In this document: positions 16,971 to 28,344 of the stretch, one piece after another
How positions within the stretch are numbered: the stretch's first letter is position 1
Layout: each line of letters starts with the position of its first letter
Origin: Microbacterium galbinum
GTDB taxonomy: Bacteria > Actinomycetota > Actinomycetes > Actinomycetales > Microbacteriaceae
DNA length: 64,000 nt
Direction: 5' to 3'
NCBI RefSeq assembly: GCF_023091225.1
Contig: NZ_JAHWXM010000001.1
Span: 1,426,001-1,490,000 of the forward strand
Made by a program: the position numbers and the translations under genes
Notes under the pieces: model-generated
The model's input: the letters and a program-made list of their open reading frames with translations, nothing else
Databases searched by the model: none
Told to the model about the DNA's origin: nothing

Positions 16971-17843
16971 GTGAGTGAATCGCCCGGACAGCGTCATGTA
17001 CGCGGGGTAATCGAAAGCGTCACCGGACGCGCGAATGGTCGGGGCGTCCCTGAGCTCAGCGAGGCCGTTCTTCGTCTGGAGGATGGGTCGACGCTCGAGG
17101 TGCGTATGCCACGACCATTGGGAACAGAGCGGAGTTTTCGGGCACTGCCTGTCTCATTCGATTTTGTCGACTTCGGTGTTTGCCCGATCTGCCTCGCGCC
17201 GGAGCCGCGAAGCCGGGAGCATGTGCCTCCCCACTCGGTTGGCGGCAGCGTGATCACGATGACCTGCGAAGCATGCAACAACGAGTTCGGCAGCAAGTAC
17301 GAGCCGCACCTTCGCAATTGGTATGAGAACACGATCGGGAAAGTACGACTCTCAGGCAAGTCCGTTCCTGGCCGCCGGAGCGTCGGCGAGTACCTACTAC
17401 GCGAGAACGCATCAGGTGGTTTTGTTCTCTTCCAACACGGTAAACACGACCCGGCGGTCACTCAGATCTTGGGAGAACAGGAGTTCGAGTTGAGCTACGA
17501 GGTTGTCGACACAACCCGTTCTCACATCGCAGCGGTCAAGACTGCCTATTTGGCCGGTTGCGTTGCGCTGCGCGGGATTCCGCAGACGCCGCGCGCTGAT
17601 GCGTTGAGAGCTGAGCTCCTCGCTGCCCGAGACGCGCCCCGTGACCAGAAGGCTGAGCTCGGCGACGTGGTGAGGTCCATCAAAGTCGCGCGCTCCGCGC
17701 ACGAACCGAGCCCTGGGGAGATCGTCCTGATGGCCGCCGCGGATGGACAAGCGGAATCGGCGATGGTAATCAGCTTCAATCGCGTGTTCGCCATCGATTG
17801 GCCGCTCGACCCGATCACTGGATTTACAAGGTGTGTGGTCTGA
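16971..17843 (+). CDS. HNH-type zinc-binding putative nuclease (leaderless)
   Basis: 290 residues. An N-terminal strand-rich domain (1-65) is followed by a zinc HNH motif: CPIC (Cys 71, 74), SREHVPPHSVGG (Glu 83, His 84), CEACNNEFG (Cys 99, 102, Asn 103-104). The EH(V/I)PP and CNN elements are typical of HNH_5-like proteins. The C-terminal 170 residues are unassigned. It is divergent from the NERD-like gene with a 222-base gap, suggesting a shared control region. Its TGA overlaps the ATG of a 38-codon ORF. The same Cys/EH/CNN layout occurs in 9141-9857, so the island contains two such proteins. Confidence 0.7.
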   Translation: MSESPGQRHVRGVIESVTGRANGRGVPELSEAVLRLEDGSTLEVRMPRPLGTERSFRALPVSFDFVDFGVCPICLAPEPRSREHVPPHSVGGSVITMTCEACNNEFGSKYEPHLRNWYENTIGKVRLSGKSVPGRRSVGEYLLRENASGGFVLFQHGKHDPAVTQILGEQEFELSYEVVDTTRSHIAAVKTAYLAGCVALRGIPQTPRADALRAELLAARDAPRDQKAELGDVVRSIKVARSAHEPSPGEIVLMAAADGQAESAMVISFNRVFAIDWPLDPITGFTRCVV

Positions 17844-17959
17844 TGGCGGCCCAAAACAATCGTCCCAGCCAAGAGAACGTGGCGTCAGCCTTCGAGCCTG
17901 CTGAGGTCGTGGAACGCTTCATCCTGTGTGCGCGGCGGGTTGCCACGCACTCCCTCTAG
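17843..17959 (+). CDS. Coupled 38-residue ORF downstream of the HNH gene
   Basis: The ATG overlaps the preceding stop (TGATG), the usual sign of translational coupling. The product begins MAAQNNRPSQENVAS and is polar, then partly amphipathic (AEVVERFILCARRVATHSL). It could be a genuine small partner or the remaining start of a gene lost by deletion. Nothing is recognisable. Low confidence because of length. Confidence 0.3.
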   Translation: MAAQNNRPSQENVASAFEPAEVVERFILCARRVATHSL

Positions 17960-18173
17960 CAGCGAGGGACCGCCTTGAGGCGCTCGCCGACACGGCTCGA
18001 GCATGCCTGATAGGCCGGTGGGATCGGCCTCGGCAACGACCCGACCGCCTGCAAGCTTGACCGCGACGAATCTGTCGTCGCGCCACTAGATCGCGTGAAT
18101 TCGTCTCAACACGTCGCCATTCTGTCCGGCCCGGCCTAACTGAGACGCGTCCATGGGGCGTACGGCCCACCCA

Positions 18174-18815
18174 TTAGCGCCAGCGCTCTCCCTCGAGAAT
18201 GTCATCAATACGGTGGGCACTGCCGCCGCGAAGTAGCCACCGAATCGGCGTCTGCCACTCGCCGCGATAGGTCAGATCTTCTTTCGGGACGGTCATGAAT
18301 CCCTGCACGCTCGCCGGGTCCCAGCCGTCGATGAGCGAAGCCAGCACATGCGCGAGATGGGGCAGCAATCCGTCGCGGGTCTGATCGCTGAACTGCCATT
18401 TCGGATATACGGCGAAGCCCTCCACCGCGAATGAGTAGATCGTGCCGATCCGCGCGCGGTCTTGAACCTCATAGATGCTGAGACCTAGCCTCTCTGCGAC
18501 TTCAGACTCGCTGTACGATGCGGCGATCGTTTCTAAGCAGGTCTGATCCTCCAGCTCCCGCAGCTCGCCACGGGCGACGCGCTCCTCAGTCTCGGTGAGC
18601 TCCTGCAGCGTGAAGTCCCCGGACTCGATGAGGAAGGCACGAAGCGCGGGAGTCATAGCCGATGAGCTGGACACGGGTCGCACTTGAGTGAGGAGGCGCT
18701 CTGCTTCCAGTCGAAGCACGCGCAGAATCTCAGCGCCGCAACCCGTCCGGTCTATTCGCTCGAGCGCTTCATCGACCGCTTTGGCGAGAGCGAGCGGCCG
18801 AACAGCGGTTGACAT
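18174..18815 (-). CDS. Antitoxin-like DNA-binding protein (Xre/MbcA/ParS type)
   Basis: 213 residues. A central helix-turn-helix is visible (SYSESEVAERLGLSIYEVQD, about 98-117), followed by a C-terminal domain of the Xre/MbcA/ParS toxin-binding type: YPKWQF, LASLIDGWDPASVQGFM, TPIRWLLRGG and a short helix. Such proteins usually pair with a RES-domain toxin; none is adjacent here, so this is an orphan, or it acts as a regulator. The ATG at 18815 follows GGGAGAAG-like purine sequence. It ends in the region where the TCTGTCCG/ACTGAGAC motif pair recurs. Confidence 0.6.
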   Translation of the reverse strand: MSTAVRPLALAKAVDEALERIDRTGCGAEILRVLRLEAERLLTQVRPVSSSSAMTPALRAFLIESGDFTLQELTETEERVARGELRELEDQTCLETIAASYSESEVAERLGLSIYEVQDRARIGTIYSFAVEGFAVYPKWQFSDQTRDGLLPHLAHVLASLIDGWDPASVQGFMTVPKEDLTYRGEWQTPIRWLLRGGSAHRIDDILEGERWR

Positions 18816-19166
18816 GGAGGCTTCTCCCTACCAGCGACGGCGGCCGCTACACGGTACGCCGACTGTATCGCGTGTTCGGTCGCGCACGCACGCGTCAAAA
18901 GAACCAGCTCGTCGGCACACATCGATCGCTGCCTTCAACCACGCGTCGGGACCAGGCGCGGCGAAATGGGGCGCCAGAGGACTGGGCGGTCGAAGCGGGC
19001 GACCCGCAAACTGAGAGGTTACGTCCGCAGTGGTGAGTCGCGGTGTGTGCCGCGCGGATGCGATACTCGTGACATCACTTGAGCCCTTATCGGCGAGGTA
19101 CTGAGACCCAATTGGGCCGCCTGCCGGCCCAACCCGGCACTACCTACCGTTGCAGGTTGGAGACAC
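18816..19166. other. Intergenic region between divergent genes with one hairpin
   Basis: About 350 bases without a supportable gene. A perfect 8-bp stem, TTGGGCCG and CGGCCCAA at 19112-19132 around CCTGC, lies 35 bases before the 19167 gene. It may be regulatory or a terminator-like stem. ACTGAGAC occurs again at 19100-19107. Confidence 0.35.
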
Positions 19167-19430
19167 ATGATGCCAGCGAGCGATGCAGGACACACTCCCC
19201 CCTCGGAAATCAGGGTGGGTGACAAGGTGCGGCTGACGGGAGCCGCGTGGGGCGAAATCGAATCGATCTCACCCATCAAGTTCGACCGTGTGCCCAAAAT
19301 TGGCGAAGAGCACCGGATTACCGGCGGATCAGTTCTCGGTCCGTACTTCCTCGTTTCGGGAACCCCCTGGGCCGTGAATGATTACTACACTGCGGTTGTA
19401 GTGCATGACGATCAACGCCCCCGAACGTAG
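19167..19430 (+). CDS. Small protein with an SH3-like start, unknown
   Basis: 87 residues. The segment IRVGDKVRLTGAAWGEIESI resembles small SH3/KOW-like barrels that bind nucleic acid or protein. It is followed by strands and a short acidic-basic tail. GGAGA stands seven bases before the first of two consecutive ATGs. No close family is recognised, and the neighbours are accessory genes. Confidence 0.45.
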   Translation: MMPASDAGHTPPSEIRVGDKVRLTGAAWGEIESISPIKFDRVPKIGEEHRITGGSVLGPYFLVSGTPWAVNDYYTAVVVHDDQRPRT

Positions 19431-19601
19431 AACGACGGCGACCGAACGCTCACCGCTCCGCCTGGCTGAGTCAGCAATCTGGCGCTCGGGCTCGGTCATT
19501 GAGCACCACTCGCTCAGATAAGCCGCTCCGGTATCCCCAGTCTCGCTTCGACCTCATCATTCTCTGACGCGATTGGCGGGCCTCCTCGCTACGATCAGGG
19601 C

Positions 19602-19972
19602 ATGACCCGGCGAGACAGCGTGGAGCAACGTGACGATCTTGACGGCTCTGTCGCAACCACGTCGTCGAGTTCAGCTACCGCGGCCGGGCGTACGAGATCG
19701 ACCTATCGACCGACAACGCCGAGGCGTTTTTCCACGCCATCGAGCCGTATATCGACGCAGCTCGCCCCATCGACTACCGGGACCCAAGAACGCCACCAGC
19801 ACAGCCGACGCCGACCGAAATCCGGCGGTGGGCGATCGAGAACGGCATCACGGTCTCGCCGCAAGGGCGGATCGCCCATCGCAACCGTGCCGCTCACGCC
19901 GCGGCTCTCCCAGGCGAACCTGACACTTGCACCTCTCGACAGCCTCCGCCCCCGAAGGAGGCTTCTTCGTGA
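19602..19972 (+). pseudogene. lsr2: lsr2-like nucleoid-associated protein, frameshifted
   Basis: The Lsr2 family bridges AT-rich DNA and silences foreign genes. The N-terminal part (MTRRDSVEQRDDLDGS) reads in one frame from ATG 19602. From about 19660 the match continues in another frame: VEFSYRGRAYEIDLS, NAEAFFHAIEPYIDAAR, then the DNA-binding half IRRWAIENGITVSPQGRI, ending at TGA 19970-19972. The change of frame near 19650-19660 amounts to one missing or two extra bases. The DNA-binding loop reads QGR instead of the usual RGR. A TACGAT -10 box (19590-19595) six bases before the ATG suggests a leaderless message. The TGA overlaps the GTG of the next gene. A sequencing error would restore a full gene of about 123 residues. 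Confidence 0.75.
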
Positions 19973-20193
19973 CCAGCCGCGACGATCACGCCCGTCTTAC
20001 CCGCCTGCACGAAGTCCGTCAGGGCATAGAGTCCTTACACGCCCAGGCTCTCGCTGAACGCGCCGGACAGGTCTACTCCGTCGAGGAGACTGTCGAGAGA
20101 GTGCGGCGCCATGATCTCGCCCTCGAGGCCATGCCGAGCTGGGGGCTGGACGGCGAAAAGCAACGTCCGTCCGAAGCGCCTCCGCAACAATGA
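19969..20193 (+). CDS. 74-residue protein coupled to lsr2, unknown
   Basis: GTG 19969 follows GAAGGAGG by about seven bases and overlaps the lsr2-frame stop (GTGA). The product is helical and charged: TRLHEVRQGIESLHAQALAE and VEETVERVRRHDLALEA, with a Gln/Pro-rich end (SEAPPQQ). No family is recognised. Coupling to an Lsr2 homologue suggests a linked function, but this is inference. The upstream frameshift could reduce its translation. Confidence 0.5.
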   Translation: MTSRDDHARLTRLHEVRQGIESLHAQALAERAGQVYSVEETVERVRRHDLALEAMPSWGLDGEKQRPSEAPPQQ

Positions 20194-20565
20194 AGGCAGC
20201 CCCTTTGCGAAGGAGCGCACCGGTTGCCTTTCCCCGAAGGCACTCGTCACGAGCCGGTCACCATCTCAGCCCCGTCTCGGCTCAATGTCCAACCACTACC
20301 CCCGATAAGAACAGTTATCCGGACTATCCGGCGCGATGTCCATCGAGCTGACCTTGGGTTCGACAAGACCGCGCACCCACGAAACCGCAGTTGATTCCCG
20401 CGCTGGACTGCGACCAATCACTCCATCGGGGGATCAGCGCGACTGGCCTACAACCCCGCTTGCAGACGCCACGCTGCGGTCCCGTCATCCGTCGACGCAC
20501 ACGTCAATGCCTTATCGACAGTCTGACCCAGCTCCCATAGGGCCGTCTCTTCAGCGACCCACCAC
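20194..20565. other. Intergenic region at the right edge of the island
   Basis: About 370 bases, no supportable gene. It contains GATAA-GAACAG-TTATC (20304-20319), an inverted repeat, and a tandem TATCCGG-AC-TATCCGG (20316-20331). These could be recombination or regulator sites, but no recombinase gene is near. Confidence 0.35.
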
Positions 20566-22008
20566 TTAGCCGACGCCGACGAGCTCTTTCTCCGCAAGAG
20601 CCGGGATCGATCGGCGAGACGGATGGGCAGGAATGCAGATCGCGATGATGGAGGCGAGAAGCGATACACCCGCTCCGATGTAGAGCGCAACACGGAAGCC
20701 GACCTCAGAAGGCACGATCGCCTCGCCGAGGTGGATTGTCATCTGCGCCAGGATCACCCCCACGACGGCCGCGCCGATGGTGGTTCCGAGTGAGCGCATC
20801 AACGTGTTGAACCCGTTCGCCGCAGCAGTCTCGTCGCGGGGCACCACGCCCATGATCAACGCCGGCATGGCCCCATACGCGAGAGCAACGCCACTGTTGA
20901 TGACTATGCCGGTCAGAAGCAGTCCCCACGTACTGCCCATCGCCAGCAGTCCTACCCCATACCCCACCGCGAGGATTCCCGCTCCGACTGTGAGCGTGAA
21001 CTTCGGCCCCCTCGCGTTCGTCATCCTGCCGCCAACCGGTGAGAGCAGCAGCATCATCAGTCCGGCAGGAGCCATCCAAAGGCCGGCAGCCAGGACTGAT
21101 TGCCCGAGACCGTATCCCGTCGAAGATGGAAGCTGCAGCAGCTGCGGCATGACGAGCATGCTCGCGTACATGCCGAACCCCACGAATATCGATGCGATGT
21201 TGGTCCATAGGACGCGTGGGATCGCAGCAGTTCGCAGATCGACGAGTGGATCCGTGGTCCGACTCTCCCATATGCCCCAGAGGCCGAACACCACTGCCGC
21301 CAGACCGAACAGCCCGAGCGTCACCCACGAGCTCCACCCCCACTCCGACCCTTTGGAGATGGCGAGGATCAATGCCACGAGTCCGATAGACAGTCCGATA
21401 GCGCCAAGACCATCGAATCGCTGTCCGGCCGCGGCTGCATCAAGCGATGGCACGAAGAGCCACACGGCGATGACCACGAGCCCGGTGATCGCCGCACTCG
21501 CCCAGAACAGCACCCGCCAGTCGGAGAACTCGACGACTGCCGCAGACAAGGGCATCCCTATGGCGCCGCCGACGCCGAGTGTCGCGCTCACGGTCGCGAT
21601 CGATGACGATAGCTTTTCTCGTGGCACGACATCCCGGAGAAGCGCGATACCGAGCGGCACCATACCGGAGCCCACCCCTTGAAGTGCTCTCCCGGCGATC
21701 ATCACTTCGACGGTCGGAGCGACGGCGCAGACTACTCCGCCGAGGGCGAGCGGCACGGCGAGCAGCAGAATCATGCGCCGCTTCCCGAAGAGGTCTCCGA
21801 GTCTGCCCGAAATCGGAACCGCCACAGCAGCCGCAAGCAGCGTCGCCGTGACGATCCATGCGGTGTTCGCGGGGGATGTGCCAAAGATCCGCGGAAACTG
21901 TGCAATCAGAGGCGTCACCATGGTCTGCGTGATCGAGGAAGCGATCCCCGCGAACGCCAGCACGGCGACGACCACGCCCGGGCGGTGAGTGCGAATGCGC
22001 GCGATCAT
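20566..22008 (-). CDS. MFS efflux transporter, DHA2 (14-TM) family
   Basis: 480 residues with about 14 hydrophobic helices. The DHA2 drug-efflux pattern is clear: GRLGDLFGKRRM (motif A) after helix 2, GRALQGVGSGMVPLGIAL (helix 4, motif B/C type) and a second half with MGVVPRDETAAANGFNTLMR. It exports lipophilic or cationic compounds using the proton gradient; the substrate is unknown. ATG 22008 follows GGAGG closely. It is divergent from a MarR regulator over a 93-base gap with overlapping palindromes, the classic layout of a MarR-controlled pump. Confidence 0.92.
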   Translation of the reverse strand: MIARIRTHRPGVVVAVLAFAGIASSITQTMVTPLIAQFPRIFGTSPANTAWIVTATLLAAAVAVPISGRLGDLFGKRRMILLLAVPLALGGVVCAVAPTVEVMIAGRALQGVGSGMVPLGIALLRDVVPREKLSSSIATVSATLGVGGAIGMPLSAAVVEFSDWRVLFWASAAITGLVVIAVWLFVPSLDAAAAGQRFDGLGAIGLSIGLVALILAISKGSEWGWSSWVTLGLFGLAAVVFGLWGIWESRTTDPLVDLRTAAIPRVLWTNIASIFVGFGMYASMLVMPQLLQLPSSTGYGLGQSVLAAGLWMAPAGLMMLLLSPVGGRMTNARGPKFTLTVGAGILAVGYGVGLLAMGSTWGLLLTGIVINSGVALAYGAMPALIMGVVPRDETAAANGFNTLMRSLGTTIGAAVVGVILAQMTIHLGEAIVPSEVGFRVALYIGAGVSLLASIIAICIPAHPSRRSIPALAEKELVGVG

Positions 22009-22040
22009 GAAACCTCCGAAGTTATGCAGGCTGCAACCAG

Positions 22041-22059
22041 TATGCATCTTGCATATGCA
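22041..22059. promoter_or_regulatory. Putative MarR operator between pump and regulator
   Basis: TATGCA-TCT-TGCATA (22041-22055) is a perfect inverted repeat, and TGCATATGCA (22050-22059) is a second, overlapping palindrome. They lie in an AT-rich gap between the divergent MFS and MarR genes. Binding by the adjacent MarR protein is inferred. Confidence 0.6.
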
Positions 22060-22101
22060 TCATACACATGAGGCATGAGATGATCGGAACGGAGGAAGAC
22101 C

Positions 22102-22557
22102 ATGGAACGACGAATCGCAGACATTGAGTACGAGCAGATGGTGCAGAGCCGCTATGCCATCGCCCAGCACCAGCCACGCGGCGGCGATGACCTCGACCGA
22201 AGCGCCTATTTGCTCCTGAGTCGCATCCATGCTGAGGGCCCGAAGACGATCGGAGAACTCAGCGAGATCTTTCGCCTCGACACCTCGACAGTGCAACGAC
22301 AGACGAGTTCGGCGATGCGCGCAGGTCTGATCGATCGAGCACCAGACCCCGACGGAGGAATTGCCCGCGTTTTCACGCTCACACCCGACGGCCTTGCCAA
22401 ACTCATCGCTGTCCGCGATCGTTCTGTGCGCGCGCTCGGCGTGATTTTGGCGGACTGGTCGGACGCGGAGGTCTCAACCTTCGCGGACATGCTCCATCGC
22501 TTCAATACGGACATCGAGCAATACACGTCCTCCCGACGCGCTCCGCGCGAGCTTTAG
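22102..22557 (+). CDS. MarR-family transcriptional regulator
   Basis: 151 residues. A winged helix-turn-helix spans about residues 34-100: LDRSAYLLLSRIHAEGPKTI, then the recognition helix STVQRQTSSAMRAGLIDR and the wing PDPDGGIARVFTLTPDG, flanked by dimerisation helices. It probably represses the divergent MFS pump and itself, with ligand binding releasing DNA. The ATG follows GGAGGAAGACC. It converges with the beta-galactosidase gene 57 bases on. Confidence 0.92.
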   Translation: MERRIADIEYEQMVQSRYAIAQHQPRGGDDLDRSAYLLLSRIHAEGPKTIGELSEIFRLDTSTVQRQTSSAMRAGLIDRAPDPDGGIARVFTLTPDGLAKLIAVRDRSVRALGVILADWSDAEVSTFADMLHRFNTDIEQYTSSRRAPREL

Positions 22558-22613
22558 CGTTCGCACCCGCCAGACTCGTGGTCGCCTGCGTCCGAGACAG
22601 ATCAGCTCCTTCC

Positions 22614-25688
<3,075 letters not shown>

Positions 25689-28280
25689 TCAGTGAACGAT
25701 TTCGTGTGATCCTGCGGCCAGGTCGAGCCTGAGTCCGGGGAGTTGCAACTCGGCAGTCGTGTTCGACGGAACATCGACGCGAACCCGCAGTGCGTCTCCA
25801 TCGCGCTCCCACATGACGCCTATTCGTCCGTAGACGCTGATGTAGGACGCAGTTGCATGCGTGAGGGTGCCTCCTGGAACCGGCTTGATCAGGAATCGGT
25901 TCTCGCCAGCGACCCGGATTCCCGCGACTGTGTCGAACAACCATTGACTGACCGCGCCAGGGGAGTAATGGTTGTGACTCTCTTTACCTTCCCAGTCCTC
26001 CCAGACAGTGGTTGCGCCGGCTTTCACCTCGGCGAGCCAACTCGGCGAACGATCGTTCTCGAGCATGCGGTATGCGACATCGGGTCGACCAACTTCAGTC
26101 AGGGTCGGGAGTAGGAACGGGGTGGAGAGGAATCCGGTCCCCACTCGGTAGTCGCGACTCTCTACCGCGCGAACCAGACGCGTCCCGATGACTTCGGCCA
26201 CATCGTCGTCGAGCAGCCCGAGCGCGAGGGGGCGAACGAGTTTCGCCTGACGGTCGGTATCGATCGTCCCGCCCACCAAGAACAGGTGGTTGTATGCCTT
26301 CTTCGCTCCCTCGGCATACTCGCTGTATCGCTGGCTGTCCGCTGTTTCGCCGATTTCGTCTGCGATCTCGGCGAGATGACGCATCGTAAAGTGCAGGTAC
26401 GCCGTCGCTTCTTCGGTCCTCGACGGTCGAGAGCTGGCTGTCACCGCGTCGCGGAACTCCTCGGGCTCTAGCCACTCCCCCAGGTGCATCCCCTTCTCGT
26501 AGACATACTCGTTGAAAGGGTTGCAAGCCGCGGCAGTCCTGCTCTTGTGGCCAGTGTTCGCGATCATGTAGTCCGCGTACGAGCTCATCATCGGGTAGAA
26601 CTCGCGCAGAATGTCGGTGTCGCCGTAACGCTTCCACAAGCGATACGGAACGAGAACAGTCGCATCGGCCCACCCGACAGATCCGCCGGTCGCGTCGTAC
26701 ATCATCGCCATTCCGTTGTATGGCACAACCGCGGGGACTTTGCCGGACCGATGCTGCGCGTCACGCAGATCGCGGAGCCACTTCCGGTAGAACGCTGCGA
26801 CATCCATCAGATAAGCCGCCGTCTCGAAGAACACCTGCGCATCGCCGGTCCACCCGAGGCGTTCACGCGTGGGGCAATCTGTCGGAACGTCGAGGAAGTT
26901 CCCTTTCATGCTCCACCGACTGTTCTCCAGAAGTTGATTCACCTGCGAGTTGGAGCATTCGAAGGCTCCCGTCTGCTCCATATCCGAGTAGACCGCGACA
27001 GCGGCAAAATCCGACGGCGATACCTCGACATCGGTTTCGAGGAGCGCATAACGGAATCCGAACACGGCGAACCTCGTTCGATAGTGGTTCTCGCCCTCCG
27101 CGCAGACGTATTCGACCTGCTGTTTCGGAGTGGGCTGAACTTCGCCGCGCAGGAGGCTCGTCTTGCCCGTCATGAGCAGCACCTCGGTGGGCTTCCCGAA
27201 CTCCTTCGTGGGCTTAGTCAGTTGAAAGTTCGCCTGCGTGAACTCCCCATTGCTGTCGAGAATCTCGCCCATACGCAGTCGAATGCTCTGATCTCGTCGC
27301 GCCGTCACCGAGAACTCCACGAAACCCGCGATGTTCTGACCGAAGTCGAGCACTCTGGCGCCGCTCGGAGTCGTGATCAGGCTCGGGACGAACCGCTCTT
27401 TCAACCGGGGGATGACATTGTCCGCGCTTGTCGGCGTGAGTCCCGCGGTGGCGGCCTTCGCCTTGCCGCTGTAGGACGGCGCCTTGTTCGCGTCGCAGAT
27501 CTCACCGTCCTTCAAATCGGCGAAGCGGAGCGGGCCATCGTTGCTCCAGGAGAACATCTCGTCGGTGACAATGCTCTCGCGAGTCCCATCAGTGAACGTC
27601 ATCTCCAACTGCGCGAGCAGCGTTGTGCGACGGCCGAACACGTTGGTGGGACCGAATGCGCCGATCGAGCCTCGGTACCACCCATCGGCGAGATCGATCT
27701 TCAACTCGTTGGTGGCCCGAATATGGTCGGTGACATCGTAGGCCTGATACTGGAGTCGATGGCGATAGTCTGTGCTCCCCGGAGCCAACTGGAAGTCACC
27801 GACGCGTGCTCCGTTGAGGTGGGCTTCGTAGAGGCCGTGAGCTGAGATGTAGAGGCGCGCACCGACCAGCTCCTTCGTCGCCTCGAAGTCCCTGCGGAAG
27901 CAATCCACCGGGTACCTGACGTTCCGCTTGGGAGCGTAGTCACCCGTGATCCATTGGGCACGCCACTCCTCAGCATCCAGAAGGCCCATCTCGAACCAGG
28001 TCGATGCGGCCGCTCCCTCCAGATCGTCCTGATCCCAGAGCGAGACAGACCATTCGACTCGATCACGGCTCTCGAGAGCGGCACCCGCGTACCGCACCCC
28101 GACCATCGACGGCGACAGTACCTTTCCGCTGTCCCAAATCGTCTCGCCCTCTCGGCGAGCGACGATGCGGTAGGCCGTTTGCACGAGCCCGTCATCGCAG
28201 TTCCAGAAGAACCGAGGACTCCGGGTACCGAGTCCAAGAGGTTGATAAAGGTGCTCGGTGCGGAGCCTGGTGGCTTTCAT
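25689..28280 (-). CDS. Alpha-L-rhamnosidase, GH78
   Basis: 863 residues, no signal peptide. Order: N-terminal fibronectin-like region (MKATRLRTEH, QPLGLG), Bac_rhamnosid_N domain (LNGARVGDFQLAPGSTDYRH, about 155-174), a concanavalin-like domain with LDFGQNIAGFVEF (311-323), then the (alpha/alpha)6 catalytic barrel with DVPTDCPTRERLGWTGD (464-480), the conserved acidic motif, and a C-terminal beta-sandwich. It removes terminal alpha-L-rhamnose from glycosides. It lies 64 bases after the GH43-like gene and 39 bases before the beta-galactosidase. ATG 28280 is chosen by alignment of the typical N-terminus; upstream codons do not look coding. Confidence 0.93.
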   Translation of the reverse strand: MKATRLRTEHLYQPLGLGTRSPRFFWNCDDGLVQTAYRIVARREGETIWDSGKVLSPSMVGVRYAGAALESRDRVEWSVSLWDQDDLEGAAASTWFEMGLLDAEEWRAQWITGDYAPKRNVRYPVDCFRRDFEATKELVGARLYISAHGLYEAHLNGARVGDFQLAPGSTDYRHRLQYQAYDVTDHIRATNELKIDLADGWYRGSIGAFGPTNVFGRRTTLLAQLEMTFTDGTRESIVTDEMFSWSNDGPLRFADLKDGEICDANKAPSYSGKAKAATAGLTPTSADNVIPRLKERFVPSLITTPSGARVLDFGQNIAGFVEFSVTARRDQSIRLRMGEILDSNGEFTQANFQLTKPTKEFGKPTEVLLMTGKTSLLRGEVQPTPKQQVEYVCAEGENHYRTRFAVFGFRYALLETDVEVSPSDFAAVAVYSDMEQTGAFECSNSQVNQLLENSRWSMKGNFLDVPTDCPTRERLGWTGDAQVFFETAAYLMDVAAFYRKWLRDLRDAQHRSGKVPAVVPYNGMAMMYDATGGSVGWADATVLVPYRLWKRYGDTDILREFYPMMSSYADYMIANTGHKSRTAAACNPFNEYVYEKGMHLGEWLEPEEFRDAVTASSRPSRTEEATAYLHFTMRHLAEIADEIGETADSQRYSEYAEGAKKAYNHLFLVGGTIDTDRQAKLVRPLALGLLDDDVAEVIGTRLVRAVESRDYRVGTGFLSTPFLLPTLTEVGRPDVAYRMLENDRSPSWLAEVKAGATTVWEDWEGKESHNHYSPGAVSQWLFDTVAGIRVAGENRFLIKPVPGGTLTHATASYISVYGRIGVMWERDGDALRVRVDVPSNTTAELQLPGLRLDLAAGSHEIVH

Positions 28281-28344
28281 CGGGCCTGCCTTTCGGTCGA
28301 GTAGCCGGGAGACCGGAAGAAAGGGTGCGAGACGGGGCCGGGGA

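Noticed and set aside
17919..18170. 83-codon minus-strand frame after the antitoxin-like gene, considered as a toxin partner
   Set aside because: Product is almost only Arg/Ser/Ala with no RES-domain or other toxin motif.
8050..20300. Prophage or integrative element
   Set aside because: No integrase, recombinase, phage structural gene, tRNA target or clear attachment repeat was found; only composition and short repeats suggest transfer.
20304..20331. Inverted GATAA/TTATC and tandem TATCCGG as a recombination site
   Set aside because: Very short, with no recombinase gene near; kept only as a note on the intergenic region.
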